Shown here piece after piece: positions 23,567 through 30,198 of a stretch of 36,095 nucleotides of DNA (within the stretch, counting starts at the first letter, position 1; every line of letters begins with the position of its first letter). The notes under the pieces were generated by a model. The model worked only from the letters and a program-made list of their open reading frames with translations. It was not told the DNA's origin and ran no database searches. The stretch lies in NCBI GenBank assembly GCA_017441265.1, contig JAFRYE010000045.1, positions 1-36,095 on the forward strand, in the 5' to 3' direction. The position numbers were made by a program, and so were the translations under genes. This DNA comes from Lachnospiraceae bacterium (GTDB taxonomy: Bacteria; Bacillota; Clostridia; Lachnospirales; Lachnospiraceae).

Positions 23567-24563
23567 TGTCGCTCACGCTCCTCTCCGAGATCTTGCTCCC
23601 GCCGGTCGTCGGCTTGTTCACGACCTCTCCCATGAACACCATGGTCGAGGAACCGCCGCCGTCCAGATTGTAGGCCGTCTGCACTCCGAGCGTCTGCAGA
23701 AACTGCGCCAGCTCATACAGCGTCAGCCCGTCGCTCGCGCTGGTTCGACCGTCCGCGACAACGAAGAGATAATGATTCTGTCCCGCCTGTGCGATCGCGG
23801 TCCGCGGGTTGGACGCCATCGCCTGCCCGACCTCCTGCCTCTTGCCGACGGAGATCATTCCGTCCTGAATCAGCGCCGGCCCGAAGGACCACACCTGCGT
23901 TGCTCCCTGTTCCAAAAGCTGCTCTGCGGTCACCTCAGTCTCGTTGATGATGCCGAACAAACCGCTCTTGTACATGACGAGATCCTCATTTTTCGAAGAC
24001 TTGCTCCGGTAAAGCACACCGTTGCGGATGACATACCCGTAGCTTCTCGCCCCGTAAAAATCGCCGTTGATCGCGAGGATCGCGCCTGCTCTCTGCGCGA
24101 TCTCCGAAGTCTCTTCCTTCACATTGCGCCCGTACGTCTCCTTCGCCAGCGCCGAGTACAGATACTCCGGCGACGATACCGTGACATCCGCCACATACAC
24201 ATCGGTCTCGTTCACGCGATACTGCGAGATCACGATCGAAATGTTCTCGTCCTTGTACGAATTTTCCGTGATAACCGGCTCCTTGCTCTCCTCTTGTATT
24301 GTGCTCGAATTTCCGCTTTCGGTCAAGTCCGAATTCTCGCCGTTTTCGCCCGTTCCGCTGTTCTCCGTCGCTCCGCCGCTTGGCGTCGGCTTGCTCTCTG
24401 CGGTCTCATTTGTCGTCACACGCTTCACCGAAACCGGTTTCGTCTCCTCGCTCTCGTATGCGTGCGGTATGACAAATACATCCAACAGCGCATAGGCCGT
24501 CACCAGCGTCAGGATCAGCGCTGTCACGATCCCGAACCTGCACCGGTCAAACCATTCCCTCAT
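23547..24563 (-). CDS. Phosphodiester glycosidase (NAGPA domain) membrane protein
   Basis: 338 aa from ATG 24563, preceded by CGGAGATGAGAG; the open frame extends further upstream but without a plausible start. One membrane helix (about 9-29) anchors an extracellular protein. A Ser/Thr/Glu/Asn/Gly-rich linker (about 45-90) leads to a NAGPA domain (about 130-338). Recognisable motifs are AILAINGDFYG, SFGPALIQDG, NPRTAIAQ, DGRTSASDGLTLYELA and YNLDGGGSSTM. The domain is named after the human enzyme that removes GlcNAc from mannose-6-phosphate. In bacteria such proteins cleave phosphodiester-linked sugars in envelope or exopolysaccharide, and the substrate here is unknown. A terminator at 24720-24747 separates it from the C39-like gene upstream, so its promoter must lie within about 24564-24717. 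Confidence 0.88.
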   Translation of the reverse strand: MREWFDRCRFGIVTALILTLVTAYALLDVFVIPHAYESEETKPVSVKRVTTNETAESKPTPSGGATENSGTGENGENSDLTESGNSSTIQEESKEPVITENSYKDENISIVISQYRVNETDVYVADVTVSSPEYLYSALAKETYGRNVKEETSEIAQRAGAILAINGDFYGARSYGYVIRNGVLYRSKSSKNEDLVMYKSGLFGIINETEVTAEQLLEQGATQVWSFGPALIQDGMISVGKRQEVGQAMASNPRTAIAQAGQNHYLFVVADGRTSASDGLTLYELAQFLQTLGVQTAYNLDGGGSSTMVFMGEVVNKPTTGGSKISERSVSDIVCIGY

Positions 24564-24719
24564 ACTCTCATCTCCGTTTCCGTCCGTCGACCTGCCGTAT
24601 TTCCCTGGCAATGCACCGCATTGCTTTCTTCTACATCTCATCACAAATTGTCTGCGGTGGCAAGCGACTTCACACAATATTCCGCAAGATTCCTCGGGAA
24701 TTCCTCTTTCGACGACCAA

Positions 24720-24747
24720 AAAGGACGTGTCGTGGGACACGTCCTTT
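24720..24747 (-). terminator. Terminator of the InlB-C39 gene
   Basis: A perfect 12-bp stem (AAAGGACGTGTC / GACACGTCCTTT) with a 4-base loop, followed on the minus strand by TTTTTGG. It lies 57 nt past the stop at 24804. Confidence 0.85.
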
Positions 24748-24803
24748 GGATCTGCTTCACGTAAACCGCGCCGATCAGCACGGTTTGCTGTTGCATTCTG
24801 TAT

Positions 24804-26117
24804 TTAGTTCACGTATGCAATACGGAAAATTCCATCAATGAATTGTTGCTCTTTCTGAACCCCATGCCCGAGTTTAAACCACGTCTGAGCATACTGAATC
24901 TGCCCTATATCATATGTTCCGTTGTCTACATACCAAAAACCTTTGGAATCGTATCCGACAATGATAAGTGCATGGTCTCCACCTGCACTGGAATACACAA
25001 AGACTCCTTCCGGATGCGTCCTCAACAGAGACTTAATCCGATTTGCAGCAGTTGTCCCTTTAATTGTTTCAAACGTTACCGAATAACTCTTCGGAGTCCC
25101 CGATGTCCCGTATTTATTCCTAAAAGTTGTGGTCAATTCTGTTGCGTTTGACGGAAAATTATAAGTATACTCAGAACCCCAACCGGGCGTAGTAAGATCT
25201 CCGCCGGATGAAACCGTCACTTTACTTGCATCGTACCCACCGACAGCTATTCCTTCAAGAACGTCACGAATGTCGAAGTAGCAAGTCTTTTTCAGATACC
25301 CGTCGTAAGCCATTCTTCTGTTAAGAAGATCCATCATTGCCGAATCCGTGCAGCAATTGGTAAACCAGCGAGCATACCCCATATTGTAATCCAGCGGCTT
25401 GCTTCCCGCTTTCTTTACCACATTTTTGTATCTGCTGTTATAGCTTCCATTGGAGTCCTTAAACAGGGAATCGATGCACAAGTGTATGATCTCCATACTT
25501 ATCGCATTTCCGTACTGATCCGTAAACCACGCCGTCGCTTTCCGATCGACAAGTTCATTATTCTTCGACCTTGTTTTAAACGTTGCATATCCGTTTGAGA
25601 ACGACGGAGTAAGCCAATTTGCCCAACTCCCGCCGCTGACACTGTCAATCTTTGAGAGAGTCCACGTATGACCATACAAGTTTTGCAGCGTAGCGTTGGT
25701 CGAGCCGCCGACCGGGTAGATTTTTCCTTTTCCCGATGACGTAATTACGAGTCTCGCCCAGTGCGCATAAATCTTCAGATATCCGGTCTGATTCGGGCAC
25801 GCCTTGCAGTAAAGGCTATCTACGTTGTCCCCCGTGACCTTTTGTCCGCCGGATGCAGCCGTATACCAGCCCAAAAAAACATATCCGCTTCGCGTGGCTT
25901 TAATTCTGTTAAAATCCGATTTCAGATATGATCCGCGATAAATCGCCTTATTGACCGAACTGCTGACTGCCTTCCCGTCGATCAGCACATTGTCCGCATT
26001 CGCATAGCAAGTCAGATCCACGGTATACATACCAGCACTTGCCTGCTTTGTGGCAACCGGCAACAAACATACAAACATTGCCAACGCCATCAAAAAAGAC
26101 GTTACCTTCTTATTCAC
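24804..26117 (-). CDS. Secreted InlB-repeat protein with C39-like cysteine protease domain
   Basis: 437 aa starting at GTG 26117 behind AGGGGGA. The signal peptide ends KQASA (about residue 28). One InlB/Flg_new-type repeat follows (about 30-122, with RSGYVFLGW and LKIYAHW), then a linker domain (about 123-240). The C-terminal half resembles a papain-fold C39-like peptidase: Cys255/Cys256 in FTNCCTDSAMM, His382 in GGDHALIIVGYD and Asp398 in WYVDNG, in the usual Cys-His-Asp order. It may cleave surface or matrix proteins, process a partner, or be an inactive relative; activity cannot be judged by eye. No anchor motif is seen. GC is lower than in most neighbours, as in the large InlB-repeat gene. 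The gene is monocistronic, with a strong promoter and a clear terminator. Confidence 0.8.
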   Translation of the reverse strand: MNKKVTSFLMALAMFVCLLPVATKQASAGMYTVDLTCYANADNVLIDGKAVSSSVNKAIYRGSYLKSDFNRIKATRSGYVFLGWYTAASGGQKVTGDNVDSLYCKACPNQTGYLKIYAHWARLVITSSGKGKIYPVGGSTNATLQNLYGHTWTLSKIDSVSGGSWANWLTPSFSNGYATFKTRSKNNELVDRKATAWFTDQYGNAISMEIIHLCIDSLFKDSNGSYNSRYKNVVKKAGSKPLDYNMGYARWFTNCCTDSAMMDLLNRRMAYDGYLKKTCYFDIRDVLEGIAVGGYDASKVTVSSGGDLTTPGWGSEYTYNFPSNATELTTTFRNKYGTSGTPKSYSVTFETIKGTTAANRIKSLLRTHPEGVFVYSSAGGDHALIIVGYDSKGFWYVDNGTYDIGQIQYAQTWFKLGHGVQKEQQFIDGIFRIAYVN

Positions 26118-26167
26118 TTTTTTGTCCCCCTAAGTGTTATTTTCACCGTCCCACGCCGGTATAATAC

Positions 26168-26196
26168 GTTATATCATGTTGTGTCATCTGTGTCAA
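26168..26196 (-). promoter_or_regulatory. Strong promoter of the InlB-C39 gene
   Basis: A consensus TTGACA (26191-26196), a 17-base spacer and TATAAC (26168-26173) on the minus strand, about 50 nt before GTG 26117. It is the best -35 in the window and suggests substantial expression. Confidence 0.8.
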
Positions 26197-26283
26197 CCCT
26201 GCTTCGATAGTAACGCTGGAAAACCTTCTCTCTCTCATCCGAGAATCTCCCCAAAAAACTTCTCCGTTTTCCCTCCGTCTGTG

Positions 26284-26289
26284 TATAAT
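26284..26289 (+). promoter_or_regulatory. Candidate -10 element for the 7TM sensor operon
   Basis: A perfect TATAAT about 60 nt before ATG 26351. No good -35 stands 16-18 bp upstream, so the promoter may be activator-dependent. Confidence 0.45.
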
Positions 26290-26350
26290 AAAAGCATCAG
26301 CACCGGCAACCTCACGGTTGTCATTTTTCGGAAAGGCAGCGTAGGCGAGT

Positions 26351-28099
26351 ATGGCTAACACATTTGGACAAGGGAATACAAAGGCGGAGTCCGGTTTCCG
26401 CCGCATGCTCCGGCAGAACCGAAACGCTCTGTTGTTCCTCGGATTTCTTCTGCTTGCCGGAGTTATTCACGCGTGCGAAGAATTCGTTCACGACATCCGG
26501 TCGTGGGATCGCATCATGCCGATCTCGATCTACTCGGCCGTCACGGTGCTGTTCTGCCTGACATTCATCATTTACGCAGGACTTCTTCTGTTCTGGATCC
26601 GGTCGGTGCACAACCGCCTGCTGCCGTCGCGCATTCGGACGTATATGATCGCCTCGGCGGCGCTCATGATCTTTTATCTCGCACTCCGCGTGTTCAAGTA
26701 CCGCATCACCGAAATCCCTGCGATCGTTCGCCTGACCTGGTATGCATATTACGTGCCGATGACGATGATCCCGGGCCTGTTTCTGCTGGTGTGCGTGTGC
26801 ATCCGGCGCGGCGGAAGACGCGGAAAATGGGACGAGCGCCTGTTGCTTCTCCCCGCCGTCGCACTGTCGATCCTCTTCATGACGAACGATCTCCATCATT
26901 GGATTTTCAAGCCTCGGCCCGACATCCGGCCGTTTTACGGGCAGGGCGGAAGCTACTCCCACGGCCTTCTCTTTTATGCGTCGTACGCCTGGATGTTCCT
27001 TGCTCTCGCCGCCGGGATGATACTGCTGCTCATCGGAAACGGACGAAATCTCAGAAAGACACTGTCTCTCGCCGGAGTTCTGCTGCTCGCAACCGCGGCG
27101 ATCCTGCTCTACAACCGAATGGCGGCCGATGAGTATGTGAGGCCGTATGAGCTGCCGGAGATCATCATTTTCAGCCTGATGGGCATCTTCGAAGTCTGCA
27201 TCTGGCAACGGCTCATCCCTCACAACGACAACTACGCGGGCTTTTTCGCAAAGCTCCCGATGCCGGTCATGATCACGGACCGGGATTTCCGGTCGCTCTA
27301 CCGGTCCGCCAACGCCATCGACGCGGATGAAAGCCGGCTCGCCGAGGCACTCAGCGAACCGTTGTACCTCACGCCGGACCTCAAACTTTCCGGACGGCCC
27401 ATCACGGGCGGTTACGCCTTCTGGGTTGAGGACGAAAGCGATATGAACAAGGCGAACGAGCGCCTGCTGGAGGCAAACGAGCTGCTCGAGAGCGAGAATA
27501 CGCTGATCGAGTACGAGAACAAACAGAAAGCGGAAAATGCCTACCTCAAGTCGCGGCACCACATTTACCACGAGATCGCCGAGACCATGTACCCGTATCA
27601 GAAGCGGATTGAGGAGCTGCTCGGCAGAACCGAGCCGGGAGCTGCGGACTTCCACGACAATCTCGCCTATGTCTCGGTGCTCAACGCCTACGTCAAACGC
27701 AAGACAAACATGCTTCTGCTGGCCTCCGAGAAGGCTGTCATCGGCGTGCACGAGCTCATGCTGGCCGTCACCGAATCCGCCCGCTACCTCGCGTACGTCG
27801 GGATCAAGACCTCCTTTGACGACAGTCTCGCCGCACGACAGAACAGCGGAGATGACGAAGAGGAACCCGGGTATCCCGCGGACACCGCGATCGCTTTGTA
27901 CGACACTTTTGAAGCCCTCGCGGAGCAGATGATCGGCAGGGCCACGCTCATGATGATCTCCTTTGCCGACGAGGGCATCAAACTTGCGACGGATACGGAG
28001 ATCACTCCCGACAGGTCGCTCTGCGCTCTGCCGGTGGAATCCAATTTTGCCGAGGGAATCCTGTATCTGACGATCCTCTCGCGGAAAGGCGGTGAGTGA
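26351..28099 (+). CDS. 7TM sensor protein with degenerate histidine-kinase-like C-terminus
   Basis: 582 aa. Seven hydrophobic segments fill about residues 25-285 and resemble the 7TM N-terminal module of some firmicute histidine kinases. A PAS-like piece follows (about 290-355, PMPVMITDRDF), then a coiled coil (about 360-395) and a DHp-like helix pair with RHHIYHEIAETM. The last 180 residues are laid out like a kinase ATPase region and end ILYLTILSRKGGE. I find no N box or glycine-rich ATP-lid motif, so it probably cannot bind ATP. It is followed at once (1 bp gap after the stop) by a histidine kinase with an ATPase domain and then a LuxR-type regulator. The natural reading is a sensor and pseudokinase partner that heterodimerises with the kinase (inference). 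Its SD is weak. Confidence 0.75.
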   Translation: MANTFGQGNTKAESGFRRMLRQNRNALLFLGFLLLAGVIHACEEFVHDIRSWDRIMPISIYSAVTVLFCLTFIIYAGLLLFWIRSVHNRLLPSRIRTYMIASAALMIFYLALRVFKYRITEIPAIVRLTWYAYYVPMTMIPGLFLLVCVCIRRGGRRGKWDERLLLLPAVALSILFMTNDLHHWIFKPRPDIRPFYGQGGSYSHGLLFYASYAWMFLALAAGMILLLIGNGRNLRKTLSLAGVLLLATAAILLYNRMAADEYVRPYELPEIIIFSLMGIFEVCIWQRLIPHNDNYAGFFAKLPMPVMITDRDFRSLYRSANAIDADESRLAEALSEPLYLTPDLKLSGRPITGGYAFWVEDESDMNKANERLLEANELLESENTLIEYENKQKAENAYLKSRHHIYHEIAETMYPYQKRIEELLGRTEPGAADFHDNLAYVSVLNAYVKRKTNMLLLASEKAVIGVHELMLAVTESARYLAYVGIKTSFDDSLAARQNSGDDEEEPGYPADTAIALYDTFEALAEQMIGRATLMMISFADEGIKLATDTEITPDRSLCALPVESNFAEGILYLTILSRKGGE

Positions 28100-28100
28100 T

Positions 28101-29366
28101 ATGACGATCCGTGAAGCAATGCTGACATCGCTGCGGGAAATCCTTCTCGCCTGGCTGATGATCCTTTTCCTTCTGCAGCTTTATTCCTGCCTGCAGCTGC
28201 GGAACAACAAAAAGCTGAAAAAACTCGCCGTGCCGTCATTGTTGCAATTCCTCGCGCTCAGCGTACTGATGACAATGATGCTCGACGGCATTTTCCACTA
28301 CAACGACTCCTACTACGTACGCACCTGGCCGGGCGTTGTCGAAGCACTCTTCGCCCTGCCGGCGGCGCTTCTGATCGGCTACGAGGTCCTCTCGACGGCG
28401 TACCTTCTGTTCACCCGGCACATGGTGCGGAGCTTCCGAGCGCAGAACCCGACGGAGGGCGCGGTCAAAGAGACTCTCGATCTGCTCCCGGCGGGCATCG
28501 CCTTTGCCGAAGAAAACGGCAATGTGGTGTTGACCAACCTCGCCATGAGCGGTGTGGCGCAGGCGATGACCGGCCGGATCCTTATGAACACGGAACCTCT
28601 TCGGGACGCCTGCGGCGAGGATCCGGCGACCGGCAACCGGCTGGCGGCATTTCCGGACGGATCGCAGGTCTGGCAGGTTCATTTTGCGAAGATCACGGAA
28701 CATGACACACCGTATCTTCAGCTGACCGCAACCGACGTCACGCTGCAGGTGCGCGCCAACGAGGAGCTGCAGAGCAAGCACGAGCGGCTGCAGAAGATAC
28801 GCCGCCGTCTCGACATTTACAACCGGCAGGCCGAACGCATCATCATCGCGCAGGAGCTTCTGAACGCGCGGATGCAGGTGCACAACGAGACCGGCCATGT
28901 CCTTCTGGCGAGCCGCCACTGCCTCGACCACCCCGGCAGCATCGACGAGGCCAAGCTGCTTTTGCTGCTGCGGAATACCAACGCGAGCCTTCTCAAGGAG
29001 TACGAGAACGATGACACCGAGCGCGATCCGCTGATCGACGCGATGGAGATGGCCGAGTCCATCGGCGTGACCGTCAATCTGGCCGGAGCGCTTCCCTCGG
29101 ACGGCGTTCGCCGCACCATCCTTGCCGCCGCCGTCAGCGAGTGCGCCACCAACACGCGCAAGCACGCGGACGGCAACTACTTAAACGTCACCGTCGAGGA
29201 TGCCGACGACCGGTTCCGCTTCCGCATCACGAGCATCGGGCCGAAGGCCGGGACGGTCATCAACGAGTCCGGCGGTCTGGCATCGCTTCGCTCCCTTGTG
29301 GAAAATGTCAACGGCGAGATGCAGATCACGGCGGATTCGGAGCTCACGCTGACAATTTCTTTGTAG
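28101..29366 (+). CDS. Membrane histidine kinase, NarX/DesK-like ATPase type
   Basis: 421 aa from ATG 28101 (GGTGAG just upstream, overlapping the end of the 7TM gene). About three hydrophobic segments lie in residues 8-105. A PAS-like domain follows (about 130-215), then a long helix (about 215-265) with the likely phosphoacceptor His in QVHNETGHVLL. The HATPase part has SECATNTRKHA (N box) and a short lid, ESGGLASLRSLVENVNG, of the kind that pairs with LuxR-type regulators. The usual Asp-x-Gly of the second ATP motif reads SIGPKAG. This is close to variants common in this subfamily, but it should be checked. The LuxR-type regulator gene 105 bp downstream is the expected partner. Confidence 0.82.
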   Translation: MTIREAMLTSLREILLAWLMILFLLQLYSCLQLRNNKKLKKLAVPSLLQFLALSVLMTMMLDGIFHYNDSYYVRTWPGVVEALFALPAALLIGYEVLSTAYLLFTRHMVRSFRAQNPTEGAVKETLDLLPAGIAFAEENGNVVLTNLAMSGVAQAMTGRILMNTEPLRDACGEDPATGNRLAAFPDGSQVWQVHFAKITEHDTPYLQLTATDVTLQVRANEELQSKHERLQKIRRRLDIYNRQAERIIIAQELLNARMQVHNETGHVLLASRHCLDHPGSIDEAKLLLLLRNTNASLLKEYENDDTERDPLIDAMEMAESIGVTVNLAGALPSDGVRRTILAAAVSECATNTRKHADGNYLNVTVEDADDRFRFRITSIGPKAGTVINESGGLASLRSLVENVNGEMQITADSELTLTISL

Positions 29367-29471
29367 ATCATTCGAAAAATGGTTCTTTCGGGTGATGCGG
29401 CAATGCTTTTATTTTCCTATAATGTAGCCAAATGACGGCCTTCGTAAGACGCGGAAGGAGACGTAAATGCA

Positions 29472-30137
29472 ATGAACGAAAAGATCAAAGTGGTGATCGC
29501 GGACGACCAGTATGTCGCGCGAAGTTTTTTCGAGATGTATGTGAAAATGTCCGAGGAATACGAGTTGGCCGCGTCCCTCGCAACCGCGGAGCAGGCCGTC
29601 AACTACTGCCTGAAAAACCCGGTGGACCTCGTCATCATGGACGTCATGATGCGGTACGGGCTCGACGGTCTGACCTGTGCAAAGACGATCAAGGCCAACA
29701 ATCCGAAGATCCGTGTCATCTTGGTGACATCCACGGCGGAGTACGACTGGATTGAGAAGGCGAAAGCCGCCAACATCGACAGTTTCTGGTTCAAGGAGTA
29801 CGACGAGAGCCCGCTCTTGGAGATCATGGACCGCACGATGCACGGAGAATCCGTGTATCCCGGCAGCCCGCCGAACCTGGATTTCGGCATGACGCAGAAG
29901 ATCAGCCTCACCGAACGCGAGCTCGAGATCCTGCGGGAGCTGACCGCCAATCGCTCAAACGAGGAGATCGCCGAAAAATACAGCATTTCCCTGAACACGG
30001 TGAAGCGGCACATTCAAAACATGTTGAACAAGACCGGCTTTTCCAACCGTCTGGAGCTCGCCGTCAACGCGAAAGCGCTGGGGCTGGTCGTTCACGACGA
30101 GGACCGAACGGAAAATCGCCCCAAAAAAACTCTGTGA
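29472..30137 (+). CDS. NarL/LuxR-type response regulator
   Basis: 221 aa behind GGAAGGAG. The receiver domain has VVIADDQ at the start and phosphoacceptor Asp57 in VIMDVMM. A LuxR-type helix-turn-helix (about 145-215) follows, with LTERELEILRELTANRSNEEIAEK and ISLNTVKRHIQNMLNKTGFSNRLELA. It should act as a dimeric transcription factor phosphorylated by the kinase upstream. A TATAAT at 29419-29424 in the 105-bp gap could give it separate transcription, although no -35 is evident. The secreted DUF6273/InlB-repeat gene 61 bp downstream is a likely target or operon member (inference). Confidence 0.93.
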   Translation: MNEKIKVVIADDQYVARSFFEMYVKMSEEYELAASLATAEQAVNYCLKNPVDLVIMDVMMRYGLDGLTCAKTIKANNPKIRVILVTSTAEYDWIEKAKAANIDSFWFKEYDESPLLEIMDRTMHGESVYPGSPPNLDFGMTQKISLTERELEILRELTANRSNEEIAEKYSISLNTVKRHIQNMLNKTGFSNRLELAVNAKALGLVVHDEDRTENRPKKTL

Positions 30138-30198
30138 CCATATCCCGGCCGGCGCCGCCGCTGCCGGGTATGAAATATTTATGTGAGGTATCAGCGAT

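Noticed and set aside
18465-25172. Further AGTATACT copies near 18468 and 25163
   Set aside because: They are single copies inside AT-rich coding sequence and are expected by chance; only the spaced pair at 9827-9848 looks regulatory.
30143-30176. Hairpin after the LuxR-type regulator (CCCGGC/GCCGGG)
   Set aside because: Only about six paired bases and no T-tract, so I do not call it a terminator; read-through into the DUF6273/InlB-repeat gene remains possible.
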